A DNA stretch of 64,000 nt from Streptomyces sp. SID8352 (GTDB lineage: Bacteria; Actinomycetota; Actinomycetes; Streptomycetales; Streptomycetaceae): assembly GCF_009862265.1 (NCBI RefSeq), contig NZ_WWGX01000068.1, forward strand, positions 142-64,141, read 5' to 3'. This document shows positions 24,917 to 33,869 of this stretch, piece after piece; positions within the stretch are counted from its first letter, which is position 1, and every line of letters starts with the position of its first letter. Below the pieces are notes generated by a model. It made no database searches and was not told the DNA's origin. It was given only the letters and a program-made list of their open reading frames with translations. Both the position numbers and the translations under genes were made by a program.

Positions 24917-26662
24917 GTGCAGTTCGAGGTGTGGGCACCGCGGGCCGACCGCGTGACGCTGGCGTGCGACGGGACCGGGTACGCCCTGGAGCGCGATCCG
25001 GAGCGCCCCGGCTGGTGGTGCGGCCGGGCCCCGGCACGGGACGGCTCGCGCTACGGCTTCTCGGTGGACGGCGGCCCGGTGCTGCCCGACCCGCGCTCGC
25101 GGCGGCAGCCGGACGGCCCCGACGGGCTGAGCGCGGTCGTCGACCGGGGCCACCACACCTGGCGCACCGAGTGGGCCGGACGGCCGCTCCGGGGCGCGGT
25201 CCTCTACGAGCTGCACGTGGGCACCTTCACGCCCGGCGGCACCCTGGACAGCGCGGCCGAGCGCCTCGGCCACCTCGCCGAACTGGGCGTCACCCACGTC
25301 GAGCTGATGCCGCTGTGCCCCTTCCCCGGCCGCCACGGCTGGGGGTACGACGGGGTGTCGCCGTGGGCCGTGCACGAACCCTACGGCGGGCCCGCGGCGT
25401 TGAAGCGCTTCGTCGACCGGGCGCACGAGCTGGGCCTCGGCGTCGTCCTGGACGTGGTCCACAACCACCTGGGGCCGTCGGGCAACCATCTGCCCGCCTT
25501 CGGACCGTACTTCACGGACACCCACCGGACGCCCTGGGGCGCCGCCGTCAACCTGGACGCGCCCGGCTCCGACGAGGTGCGGGCCTACCTCGTGGAGAGC
25601 GCGCTCTCCTGGCTGCGCGACCACCGCCTCGACGGGCTGCGCCTGGACGCCGTGCACGCCCTCGCCGACACCCGCGCCGTGCACTTCCTGGAGGAGCTGT
25701 CGACGGCCGTCGACGGCCTCTCCGCCGAACTGCGCCGCCCGCTGTTCCTGATCGCGGAGTCCGATCGGAACGACCCCCGGATCATCACCCCCCGCGGCTA
25801 CGGCGGCCTGGGCGTGCACGCCCAGTGGAACGACGACTTCCACCACGCCCTGCACACCGCGCTGACCGGCGAATCACAGGGCTACTACGCGGACTTCGCG
25901 CGGGACCCGATGGCGGCGCTGGCCAAGACGCTCTCCCGGGGCTTCTTCCACGACGGCACCTACTCCTCCTTCCGGGGCCGCCACCACGGACGTCCGCTGG
26001 ACCGGGGCGTGGTGGCCGCGCACCGGCTGACGGGCTACGCCCAGACCCACGACCAGATCGGCAACCGGGCCCGGGGCGAACGGCTTTCCGCCCTGGTTCC
26101 CCTCGGGCTGGCGGCGTGCGCGGCGACGCTGATGCTGACGGCGCCGTTCACGCCGATGCTGTTCATGGGCGAGGAGTGGGCGGCCGGCACCCCCTGGCAG
26201 TACTTCACCGACCACACCGATCCCGCGCTGGCCGAGGCGGTGCGGCGGGGCAGGCGGCGGGAGTTCGCCGCGCACGGCTGGACCGGGGACGAGGTGCCCG
26301 ACCCGCAGGACCCGGCGACGCGCGACCGCTCCGTCCTCGACTGGTCGGAGCCGGAGCGCGAGCCGCACGCGCGGATGCTGGCCTGGTACCGGCGACTGAT
26401 CGCCCTGCGCCACGAACAGCCGGACCTCGGCAACCCGGACCTCGCGGACACCAGGGTGGCCTACGGTCCCGGGGCCCGCTGGCTGGCCTTCCGGCGCGGC
26501 GACGTCCGGGTCGTCGTCAACCTGGGCCCCGACGAGGCCACCGTCCCCCTGGGCAGCAGGCCCGCGGCGGTGCTCGCCGCGTGGGAGCCGGCAGGGGGGC
26601 CGGACGAGGACGGGATGCTGCGGATGCCGGGCGAGTCGAGCGCGGTACTGCTCCAGGAGTGA
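24917..26662 (+). CDS. treZ: Malto-oligosyltrehalose trehalohydrolase TreZ
   Basis: A 581-residue GH13 enzyme that releases trehalose from the maltooligosyl-trehalose made by TreY. The N-terminal CBM48-like part begins QFEVWAPRADRV. GH13 regions are DVVHNHLGPSG, GLRLDAVHAL (nucleophile Asp), LIAESD (acid/base Glu) and YAQTHDQIGNR. FMGEEWAAGTPW near residue 420 is typical of the family. The GTG at 24917 follows a GGGGAA segment. Length is normal. It is on the same strand as glgX and treY, eight kilobases downstream, so it is not in one operon with them. Confidence 0.96.
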   Translation: MQFEVWAPRADRVTLACDGTGYALERDPERPGWWCGRAPARDGSRYGFSVDGGPVLPDPRSRRQPDGPDGLSAVVDRGHHTWRTEWAGRPLRGAVLYELHVGTFTPGGTLDSAAERLGHLAELGVTHVELMPLCPFPGRHGWGYDGVSPWAVHEPYGGPAALKRFVDRAHELGLGVVLDVVHNHLGPSGNHLPAFGPYFTDTHRTPWGAAVNLDAPGSDEVRAYLVESALSWLRDHRLDGLRLDAVHALADTRAVHFLEELSTAVDGLSAELRRPLFLIAESDRNDPRIITPRGYGGLGVHAQWNDDFHHALHTALTGESQGYYADFARDPMAALAKTLSRGFFHDGTYSSFRGRHHGRPLDRGVVAAHRLTGYAQTHDQIGNRARGERLSALVPLGLAACAATLMLTAPFTPMLFMGEEWAAGTPWQYFTDHTDPALAEAVRRGRRREFAAHGWTGDEVPDPQDPATRDRSVLDWSEPEREPHARMLAWYRRLIALRHEQPDLGNPDLADTRVAYGPGARWLAFRRGDVRVVVNLGPDEATVPLGSRPAAVLAAWEPAGGPDEDGMLRMPGESSAVLLQE

Positions 26663-26776
26663 CCCCCGCCCCACCGCGGGCCCGGCTCCCCCGCCGCAGG
26701 CTCCCACGCCCCCCCTGTCTCCCCACCGCCGGAGGCTCCCACGCGCGGCCCGCCCACTCCTCCTCCGCCGGAGGCA

Positions 26777-27844
26777 CTACGGCCCGTCCCCGTTCTCCCC
26801 CTCGCTCGGCTCGGTCACCCGTTCCAGCAGGATCGGTTCCCAGGCGCGGCGCAGCCGGGCCCTCGGCCGGGGCGGGGCGGCGGCGGGGCCCTCGGCCAGG
26901 GCGTCCGCGAGCTGGACCACGGTGTCGCAGCGGGCCAGCCACAGCCCGCGCAGACACGAACGGGCGCCGTAGCCCGCCAGCGTGGCGGCGCGGACGGCGG
27001 CGGGCGACCCGACGGAGGCGGCGAGCCCGGCGATGTCCTCCGCCGGGTCGCCCAGCACGGCGTCGGCCCAGCCGAGGACCCCGCGCACCCGGCCGTCGGC
27101 ACGGACCACGAGGTGCTCGCCCGACAGCGCCCGGTGGACCAGGACGGCGGTGCCCGGCGGGGTCCCGAGCTGCGCCGTCGCCACCCTGCCCAGCCGCTCC
27201 CGGTGGGCGGCGTCGAACTCGTCGGTCTCGGCCAGCCGCCCGGAGGCCTGCTCGGCGGACCGGCGCAGCACTTCCAGGGAGCGCGGCGCGGTGAGCGGCA
27301 CGCCGAGGGTCGCGGCCCGGTGGACCGGCACCTCGCGCAGCCCGGTGAGCAGGGCCGCCAGGTCGGCCTCCCCGACGGCGGAGACGGAATGCTCCTCGGC
27401 CGTGCCGCCGGGCAGCACGGTGTCCAGCGTGTACGGCAGGCCGGGCGCCCACTCGCCGTGCGCGACACTCGTCGGCACCCCGACCGGGAGGTGCGGCCGG
27501 ACCAGCTCCCGCAGCCGCAGTTCGCGCCGCCGGAGCACGGCGGTCTCCCGGTCGAGGGCCAGACGCAGCACATGGCGCGGGCCGACCAACCAAGTGGCGG
27601 CCGGTCCGTCGCCCCCGCGCGCGGGCCGGACCTCGGGCCCGTCGCCCCCGGCCGCCGCCTCCCCCGTCCCAGCGGCGCCGCCGGCCACGCCCGCGGAGTC
27701 CGCGTCGTCCGCCTCCCCCGCCACCGGCCCGCCCCGCGCGGTCGCCGCGCCGCCCGGCGCGTCCCCGCCCGCCGGTCCGTCCGCGAGGAGGGAACGGACC
27801 AGCCGGCGGACGGTGTCCGCGGTGGGTTCGGGTGGCTGGACCAT
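26777..27844 (-). CDS. APH-fold protein lacking catalytic residues (likely pseudokinase)
   Basis: A 355-residue protein with the C-terminal lobe of aminoglycoside phosphotransferase-like kinases. The catalytic loop reads VLVHRALSGEHLVV, with Ala239 where the catalytic Asp belongs, and the metal-binding motif reads GVLGWADAVLGDP, with Gly258 in place of Asp. Both catalytic acids are therefore missing. A Gly/Ala-rich segment of about 60 residues (22-82) interrupts the N-terminal lobe. A role in binding or regulation rather than phosphorylation is likely. The ATG at 27844 ends 51 bases after the M24 peptidase gene, so the two may be co-transcribed. It is convergent with treZ. Confidence 0.8.
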   Translation of the reverse strand: MVQPPEPTADTVRRLVRSLLADGPAGGDAPGGAATARGGPVAGEADDADSAGVAGGAAGTGEAAAGGDGPEVRPARGGDGPAATWLVGPRHVLRLALDRETAVLRRRELRLRELVRPHLPVGVPTSVAHGEWAPGLPYTLDTVLPGGTAEEHSVSAVGEADLAALLTGLREVPVHRAATLGVPLTAPRSLEVLRRSAEQASGRLAETDEFDAAHRERLGRVATAQLGTPPGTAVLVHRALSGEHLVVRADGRVRGVLGWADAVLGDPAEDIAGLAASVGSPAAVRAATLAGYGARSCLRGLWLARCDTVVQLADALAEGPAAAPPRPRARLRRAWEPILLERVTEPSEGENGDGP

Positions 27845-27895
27845 GGTCGTGCCGTCGTCCTTCGGTGCTCGGGGGCGGGGGCGGGCCGGGGCGCG

Positions 27896-29026
27896 TCACT
27901 CCACGACGACCAGCTCCCGGGTGGTCCCGTTCAGGCGGCGCCCGCCGTCCCCGGTGACGGTGACGATGTCCTCGATCCGCACCCCGAAGCGGCCCGGCAG
28001 GTACACCCCCGGCTCGACGGAGAAGCACATGCCGGGCACCAGGGGCTGCTCCTCGCCCTCGATCATGTACGGGGGCTCATGGGTGGTGACGCCGATGCCG
28101 TGGCCGGTGCGGTGGATGAAGTACTCCCCGTACCCGGCGGCGTCGATGACCGCGCGGGCGGCCCGGTCCACCTCCTGGCAGGCGACGCCGGGCCGCACCG
28201 CCCGGAACCCCGCCTCCTGCGCCTCGCGCACGACGTCGTGCACCCGGCGTTCCTCCTCGGTGGGCTCGCCGACGTGGACGGTGCGGGAGGTGTCGGAGCC
28301 GTAGCCGTCCTTGAGGCCGCCGAAGTCGAGGACGATCATGTCGCCGTCCTCGATGACCCGGTCGCCGACCTCGTGGTGCGGGTTGGCCCCGTTGGGACCG
28401 GAGGCGACGATGGTGAAGTCGACCTGGGAGTGCCCGAAGCGCAGCAGCAGGGCGGCCAGGTCGGCGGCGACCTCGGACTCCCGACGGCCGCCGAAGCGGA
28501 CCCGGCGGATCTCCTCGAAGGCCGCGTCGGCCGCCGCGCCCGCCGCGGCCAGCAGTTCCAGCTCGGCCGCGTCCTTGACGGCGCGCAGCATCGGCAGGGC
28601 GTCGGTGAGCGCGGCGTACGAGGTGTCCGGCAGGGCCCGTTGGAGGCTCAGCAGGTGCAACGCCCAGGCGTTGTCGCTGACCCCGAACCGCCCGGAGCGG
28701 TCGAGCAGCTCGGCCGTCCCGGCGTACGGGTCCCTGCCGTCGGTCCAGTCCCGCAGGGTCAGGGCCGGCGCCCCGGCGGCCTTGGCGGCGTCGGGCGCCT
28801 CCAGGGCGGGGACGACGAGGACGGGGGCCCGTTCGGGGACCAGGACCAGCAGGGTGAGCCGCTCCGTGACGGCGGTGGGCGCGTAGCCGGTGAGCCAGAC
28901 CAGATCGGGCCCGGGCGCCACCAGCAGTCCGCCGAGCCCGGCGTCGGCGGCGGCCCGCGCGGCGCGCTCCATACGGGCCGCGTAGTCGGCGGCGGTGAAG
29001 GGGGCGACGGGCGTGCTGCCGGTCAT
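27896..29026 (-). CDS. M24 family metallopeptidase (Xaa-Pro aminopeptidase-like)
   Basis: A 376-residue creatinase/prolidase-fold enzyme expected to remove N-terminal residues before proline in the cytoplasm. The N-terminal creatinase-type domain (LLVAPGPDLVWLTGYAPTA) is followed by the pita-bread domain with all five metal ligands: Asp in IVLDFGG, Asp in YGSDTSRT, His in HRTGHGIG, Glu in SVEPGVYL and Glu in VRIEDIV. The ATG at 29026 follows AGGAGG at ideal spacing. The pseudokinase gene follows 51 bases downstream. Confidence 0.94.
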   Translation of the reverse strand: MTGSTPVAPFTAADYAARMERAARAAADAGLGGLLVAPGPDLVWLTGYAPTAVTERLTLLVLVPERAPVLVVPALEAPDAAKAAGAPALTLRDWTDGRDPYAGTAELLDRSGRFGVSDNAWALHLLSLQRALPDTSYAALTDALPMLRAVKDAAELELLAAAGAAADAAFEEIRRVRFGGRRESEVAADLAALLLRFGHSQVDFTIVASGPNGANPHHEVGDRVIEDGDMIVLDFGGLKDGYGSDTSRTVHVGEPTEEERRVHDVVREAQEAGFRAVRPGVACQEVDRAARAVIDAAGYGEYFIHRTGHGIGVTTHEPPYMIEGEEQPLVPGMCFSVEPGVYLPGRFGVRIEDIVTVTGDGGRRLNGTTRELVVVE

Positions 29027-29924
29027 CCGGAGCCTCCTGACGGGGAAGAGGGCCTACGGGCAGCATCCTGCCCGTCCGCCGCGACCGCCGCGAGCCGGTC
29101 GCCGCACCGGGGCCGCGCGCCGCCCCGATCCCTCCGGGCCTCCCCCGATCGAAGGAGACCGAACAGGGGACGCCGCCGTGGGGGCGGAGCAACACCCGCA
29201 CCGCTCCCCCAGGCCCACAGCCCCGCGGCCCGCGCCGACGCCCGCCACGGGCCCATGGGCCCACCCGGTCCGGCACGGCCGCCGGGGCCGGTCCCGGTCA
29301 CGGCGGCTCCACCAGCCGGGCACGGTCCCGCACGGCCGGAGCCGGGAAGCCCCGGGGCGCCCGCATCGGCCCCGGCCCGGGAACCGCTCCTCCGGCCACG
29401 GCCCGGCTCGCCCCTGGTCCGCCCGGGGCCGTGCGGGGCACCCGGACCGATCCGCCCCGACCGCGCACCGACGCCCGGACCCGGGTACGGGTTCCCCCGA
29501 CGGGCCCCGTCCCCCGGCCCGCCCCGGCCATGTCCTGGTGGGCCCGGCCCAGGGGCGCCCGCGCCGGTCATGCCCCGGTCCCGGCCCTCCCCCGGCCGAC
29601 TCCGTGGCGCGGCCCCGACCGGCCGCAACCGCCCCGGCCCTGACCGGGAGCACGGGCGGTGGCGGGGGCCGCGTGGAATCCGCGTCCCCGTCGGGACCGG
29701 CGGTCTCCCGGGGCGAGGTCCCGCCGAAGGCGACCAGGAGGGACCGCGATCCGATCGGACGGCGATCCGGCCGGACGAGGCGCACCGGACGGGCCCACGT
29801 GACAGCGGCTCCACGGGGCGGCAGCCCCACCCGGACACCAGCCCCACCCGGACGGCAGCCCCACGGACAGCGGCCCGACCGGACGGCAGCCCGCCGAACA
29901 GCCGTCCCACCGTGCCGCGTTCCG
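29027..29924. repeat. 898-base gene-free spacer with Pro/Gly-like repeats
   Basis: No credible gene was found between the M24 peptidase and the PDZ protein; overlapping frames here encode only Pro/Arg/Gly-rich sequence without ribosome-binding sites. CCCCACCCGGAC and GGACGGCAGCCC units recur at 29815-29900, and GATCCGATCGGACGGCGATC near 29750 contains a GATC-rich dyad. The M24 promoter should lie in the first 200 bases. Confidence 0.5.
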
Positions 29925-30554
29925 TCAGACGATGACCCCGGGGACGGCCCTCACCTGCTGGTAGACGCCGCTGGGATGGCGCACCGTCAGGGTGACCTCG
30001 TCCCCCGGTCTGGCGCGGGCGACGGCGTGGGCGAGGTCGGCGGCCGTGTCGATGCGGTCCCCGCCGAGTGTCAGCAGGACGTCGCCCCGGACCAGCCCAG
30101 CCGAGTGGCCCGGGCCGGGCACATGGACGCCGACCACCAGCGCGCCCGGCTTCTCGTCGTCCACCACCTCCACGCCGAGCGCGGCGGCGGTCGCCGCCGG
30201 TGCCGGGGTCCCGGGCGGCGTCACGGCGGCACGGGCGTCCGCCGGGGGCCCCGGCAGCCCCGTCGCCCCCGCGGCCTCCGCCGACTCGGGGGGTCCGGCC
30301 GCCGGGGCCGCCGCCCGGTGCTCCGGTCCCCGGAGCCCGGTGTGGGTGACGCCCAGCGTGCCGAGCCCGACACCCGCGAGGAGCAGCACCGCCGCGGCGA
30401 GCAGCCCGCACAGCACCCCGGTGACCCGGCGCCGACGCTCCCGGCCGGTGCACGGGCACGGCTCCGGTCCGGCCTCCGGGTACGGGCCGGGCACGGTGGC
30501 GCTGCCCGGGTCCCGGCCCGGCGTCGGCTCGGGTCGCAGTCCACTGTGTTCCAT
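29925..30554 (-). CDS. Membrane-anchored PDZ domain protein
   Basis: A 209-residue protein with a cytoplasmic Pro-rich N-terminus, one membrane span at about 47-72 (TGVLCGLLAAAVLLLAGVGLG), a disordered Ala/Pro linker and a C-terminal PDZ domain (VVGVHVPGPGHSAGLVRGDVLLTLGG). It resembles the PDZ portion of HtrA/DegP proteins but has no protease domain. It may present or scaffold extracytoplasmic partners. The ATG at 30554 (MEHSGLRPEP) follows GGAGG at seven bases; the frame continues to 30605 without support. It lies downstream of geosmin synthase on the same strand with an 87-base gap. Confidence 0.85.
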   Translation of the reverse strand: MEHSGLRPEPTPGRDPGSATVPGPYPEAGPEPCPCTGRERRRRVTGVLCGLLAAAVLLLAGVGLGTLGVTHTGLRGPEHRAAAPAAGPPESAEAAGATGLPGPPADARAAVTPPGTPAPAATAAALGVEVVDDEKPGALVVGVHVPGPGHSAGLVRGDVLLTLGGDRIDTAADLAHAVARARPGDEVTLTVRHPSGVYQQVRAVPGVIV

Positions 30555-30641
30555 GGTTCGCCTCCGCCAGTGCTCTACCCTGCGCACCGGGGTGCGACGA
30601 GCCACGAACGAGTGAGACCGCCGGTTCCCGGGTGCGCCGGG

Positions 30642-32858
30642 TCAGCCGTGCGACAGCACCGGGACCATCCCCGCCGGGGGACCCGGAATCCGGAACCCCG
30701 CCGACGGCACGGGCACCGCGGGCGCGCGGTCCGGCAGGAACCGGTGGGTGCGCCCGGCCAGGTACTCGGCCGTGTACCGGGGCACGCTGCGGTGCCAGTT
30801 GAGGATGCCCGCCATCCAGTTCTGCAGATCGGTCACATAGCCCGCCATGACCGCCCGCGCCTCCTGCGAGAGCTGGAAGTCGTCGTAGACGACGGGCAGT
30901 TCATGCGCCACGACGTGCTCGAACTGCCGCATGCGCTGGTTCATCAGGTCCTGCACGACGGGAAGGGCGGTCGGATAGTCGATGCCGAAGAAGTTCTGCA
31001 CGACCAGGACCGCGTTGTGCACCTCGCCCTCGTACTGGATCTCCTTCTGGTACGAGAACACGTCGTTGAGCAGGCAGGCGAAGTCGATCGCCGCGTTCTC
31101 CAGGGAGCGGACGGGGCCGCTGCGGTACACGTCGGGCGGCACGGCCGGGCCGTGTCCCGCGCGGCACAGGCCCAGGGTGAGGTCGGAGCCGAAGGTGGCT
31201 CGGCGCATCTCCAGGTAGTCCACCGGGTCCGGCACCCGGTGCTGGATCTGGTTGGACAGCTCCCACACCCACGCCTCGGTCATCACGTCGACCGCGGCCC
31301 GCAGGGGGCGCCGCTGCTCGGGCGTCATGCCCGCCGTGGTGCGCTCCCACAGGTCGATCAGCGAGCGCTCCATGGCGTTGGCGGGCGGAGGGACCGGCTC
31401 CCCGTCGAGCGGCATGCAGGCGGAGAGGCGGGCGGTGGTCAGCCGGGCGGCGGCCAGGTCGCGGCGGTGGCCGTAGACCAGCGGGTAGTAGTCGTCGCCG
31501 TAGGTGCCGAAGGCCAGCCAGTCGGAGGCGAGGTCGAGCTGGTCCTGGGTGGCGTCCGGGTCGAGGCCCGCCGCGCACAGCGGCAGGTCGCAACTGGCCA
31601 GTTTGTCCTCGTCCCAGACCCCCTCGGCGAGGATGCCCATGCGGTGCGACCACTCCAGCAGGTGCCGCCGGGAGCCGTCGAGCGCGGGGCTGAGCGTGAG
31701 GGGGTAGGGCATGCGGATCTCGGGGATGATCGAGGGGCCGACCTCGGGGTACGGGACCTGGGTGTGGGCGCGGACCCGGCGGGCACCGGCGGCGGTGAGC
31801 AGCGCGCCCACGTCGGCGGCGGAGGTCCCGGGGCCGGAGGGGCTCTCCCAGGGGGAGCCGGAGCGGGCGCCCTTGTTCATGTAGCGGCTGGAGCGCATGT
31901 GCCACTCGTGGCCGCCGGCCTGCCAGTCCTGGAGGCCCTTGGCGTACTCCGCGACGGCGGCGACCTCGGCGGGCGCCAGCCCGTTCTCCAGGGCCACGGC
32001 GGGCACCTCGGTGAGGGCGGTGTGCTCGAACTGGTGCAGCCGGGAGGTCAGTACGTCGTTGACGGTGTCGGCGGCCTCCTGGGTGGTGCAGCCGAAGAAG
32101 GTCTCCAGCACCAGCACGCCGTTGCTCAGCTCGCCCTCGTCCTCCACCTCCCGCTGGTAGGAGAACAGGTCGTTGCGCAGATGGACGGCGTCGGAGAAGG
32201 TCTCCATCAGGACCCGCAGCGGCCGGGACTCCGCGACGGAGGCCGGCACCTCGGAGGCCGCGTACTCCACGAGCCCCGCCGACCAGGGGGCGCCACCGAC
32301 CTTGCGGCGCATCTCGATGTACTCGACGGGGTTGGCGATCCGCCCCTCGTTGATGTTGGACAGCTCCCAGAGGGACTCGTTGAGCAGGTGCTCCGTGGCG
32401 ACGGCGAAGCGGCGCCGCCAGTCGGCCGACATCGCCGGGACCGTGCGCGTCCAGAGGTCGGCGAGACCGGCCTCGACCGGGTTCTCCGGCTCGGGCATCC
32501 CGGCGCCGAGGTCGAGCGGCATGAACAGGGGCAGCCGGTCCAGGTGGGCCTTCCCGGCGACCCGGTCCTGGGAGCGCTTGAACTTCTCCAGGAAGTGGTC
32601 GTCGAAGAAGAAGACCCACACGTACCAGTCGGTGATCAGGGAGAGGGCCGGTCCGTCGCAGTCGGGATGGGTGTAGGCGCAGAGCAGACCGTAGTCGTGC
32701 GCGTCGAGATCGGACTGCTCCCAGACCCCGGACCCCTCCAGCATGCCCATCTCGCGCGCCCACGCGGTGGAATGGGCGCGGGCCTCGTCGAGATGGGGAT
32801 TCAGCCGCGCGGGGTGCGGCATGTAGAAGTGCGGGAGTTCGAAGGGCTGTTGCGTCAT
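30642..32858 (-). CDS. geoA: Germacradienol/geosmin synthase
   Basis: A 738-residue bifunctional terpene synthase that turns farnesyl diphosphate into germacradienol and then geosmin, the earthy odorant. It has two terpene-cyclase domains. The N-terminal one has the metal-binding DDHFLE at 86-91 and the second metal motif NDLFSYQRE; the C-terminal one has the degenerate DDYYPL and NDVFSYQKE. A linker near residues 330-365 joins them. Sequence and length match S. coelicolor geosmin synthase as I recall it. The ATG at 32858 (MTQQPFELPHFYMPH) is the family start. It lies beside a CprB-like regulator, the same neighbourhood as in S. coelicolor. Confidence 0.97.
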   Translation of the reverse strand: MTQQPFELPHFYMPHPARLNPHLDEARAHSTAWAREMGMLEGSGVWEQSDLDAHDYGLLCAYTHPDCDGPALSLITDWYVWVFFFDDHFLEKFKRSQDRVAGKAHLDRLPLFMPLDLGAGMPEPENPVEAGLADLWTRTVPAMSADWRRRFAVATEHLLNESLWELSNINEGRIANPVEYIEMRRKVGGAPWSAGLVEYAASEVPASVAESRPLRVLMETFSDAVHLRNDLFSYQREVEDEGELSNGVLVLETFFGCTTQEAADTVNDVLTSRLHQFEHTALTEVPAVALENGLAPAEVAAVAEYAKGLQDWQAGGHEWHMRSSRYMNKGARSGSPWESPSGPGTSAADVGALLTAAGARRVRAHTQVPYPEVGPSIIPEIRMPYPLTLSPALDGSRRHLLEWSHRMGILAEGVWDEDKLASCDLPLCAAGLDPDATQDQLDLASDWLAFGTYGDDYYPLVYGHRRDLAAARLTTARLSACMPLDGEPVPPPANAMERSLIDLWERTTAGMTPEQRRPLRAAVDVMTEAWVWELSNQIQHRVPDPVDYLEMRRATFGSDLTLGLCRAGHGPAVPPDVYRSGPVRSLENAAIDFACLLNDVFSYQKEIQYEGEVHNAVLVVQNFFGIDYPTALPVVQDLMNQRMRQFEHVVAHELPVVYDDFQLSQEARAVMAGYVTDLQNWMAGILNWHRSVPRYTAEYLAGRTHRFLPDRAPAVPVPSAGFRIPGPPAGMVPVLSHG

Positions 32859-32905
32859 GTGCGGGGCACTACCCAGGGGTTTCCCCGCGCATCCGCCGGG
32901 AGGCA

Positions 32906-32932
32906 CATGATCACACCATCGCGTGAATCATG
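32906..32932. promoter_or_regulatory. Inverted repeat upstream of geosmin synthase
   Basis: CATGAT (32906-32911) and ATCATG (32927-32932) form an inverted repeat with a 15-base spacer, extended imperfectly inwards by CAC and GTGA. It lies 48-74 bases before the geoA start in an AT-rich patch, where a promoter would be expected. Confidence 0.45.
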
Positions 32933-32962
32933 CGGGAAACCGGGAACTTTCGCGGCCCGCGC

Positions 32963-32978
32963 ACTCGTACTCACGAGT
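32963..32978. promoter_or_regulatory. Second dyad upstream of geosmin synthase
   Basis: ACTCGT-N4-ACGAGT is a perfect 6-bp inverted repeat 105-120 bases before the geoA start. Its role is unknown; a dimeric repressor or activator site is possible. Confidence 0.35.
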
Positions 32979-33227
32979 TCCCCAACCGGAGCCCCTCGCT
33001 CGGGTGTTCACCCGGGACCCCGGCGTCCGAACCACCCCGCGCGGACGGGCGCGGAACCGGCCGGGCCCGCCCGGGTGCGGACGCACCGGGGGCGGCGGAC
33101 GGATGCACCGGCACGGGAGCGCCCAAGAGGCCCCGGGGAGCGGGGCGGGGGCACGCGGCCACGAATTCCCGCCCTCACCACCAACGAGCGAAGTCCTTTG
33201 AGGATGCGGGGACTTGAGGAAGCGCCG

Positions 33228-33869
33228 CTACGGCATCTCCCGTTCGAGCCGTGCCGCCAGGGTGAGGTAGCGGGCGCGGCGGGTCACGGGGACGAGGCCG
33301 CGGATCAGGAGGTGCCACATCTCGGCCATCCGGCGCGGCTGCCGCGTCACCGGCTCCAGGGACCGGCCCACCACGCGGGTGCCGACGAAGGAGCAGACGA
33401 GGGTGTGGGCCACGGAGTCCACGTCGATGTCGGGATGGACGTCGGACTGCCGTACGGCGTCGACGAGTCGCGCGGAGGTGAGGTCCAGCCACTCCGTGAA
33501 CGGATGGCGCAGCGGGGGCCGTACGCCCACCCCCTGGGTGGCGAGCCGCAGTCCGGCGCGCAGGACCGGGCCCTCGGCGGCGAGCCGGGTGACCCCGAAG
33601 GTGAGGCGCATCAGCGCCTCCAGGGAGGTGTAGCCCCTGCCGTCCAGCTCGGTCGCCAGCCGGCGCGAGGTGGTGGCCTGGAGCTCCAGGATGGCGTGGG
33701 CCAGGTCCTCCTTGGCCGCGAAGTGGAAGTACAGGGCGCCCTTGGTGACGCCCGCGTGCTCCACGATCTCGCCCAGACTGGTCGACTCGTAACCGTGACG
33801 GTCGAACAGATCGGCGGCGGCCCGGACGATCGTGGCGCGCGTCTGCTCGGCGCGTAACTGCCTCGCCAT
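33228..33869 (-). CDS. cprB: CprB-like TetR-family butyrolactone receptor homologue
   Basis: A 213-residue TetR-family regulator very close to S. coelicolor CprB through its length as I recall it, a homologue of gamma-butyrolactone receptors such as ArpA and ScbR. The N-terminal helix-turn-helix reads YESTSLGEIVEHAGVTKGALYFHF. The C-terminal domain holds the ligand pocket and dimer surface. CprB influences antibiotic production and sporulation and represses its own gene. The start at 33869 (MARQLRAEQTR) matches that family; the frame extends to 33932. It lies upstream of geoA on the same strand, but 369 bases apart, so co-transcription is doubtful. Confidence 0.9.
   Translation of the reverse strand: MARQLRAEQTRATIVRAAADLFDRHGYESTSLGEIVEHAGVTKGALYFHFAAKEDLAHAILELQATTSRRLATELDGRGYTSLEALMRLTFGVTRLAAEGPVLRAGLRLATQGVGVRPPLRHPFTEWLDLTSARLVDAVRQSDVHPDIDVDSVAHTLVCSFVGTRVVGRSLEPVTRQPRRMAEMWHLLIRGLVPVTRRARYLTLAARLEREMP

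Larger units (their letters stand above)
32859..33227. other. geoA upstream region with dyads
   Basis: The 369-base region between geoA and the cprB-like gene holds no gene. Two candidate operator dyads lie within 105 bases of the geoA start and are listed separately. The remainder (33000-33170) is featureless GC-rich sequence. The cprB-like gene ends at the right edge, so the geoA promoter is the only promoter required here. Confidence 0.55.

Noticed and set aside
23176..27294. 1372-residue open frame on the + strand
   Set aside because: It crosses a repeat-rich spacer and runs out of frame through treZ, whose own frame has all GH13 motifs.
28995..33857. 1620-residue open frame on the + strand
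   Set aside because: It lies opposite geosmin synthase, the PDZ gene and the cprB-like gene; high GC leaves the antisense frame open. It has no start signal or recognisable domain.
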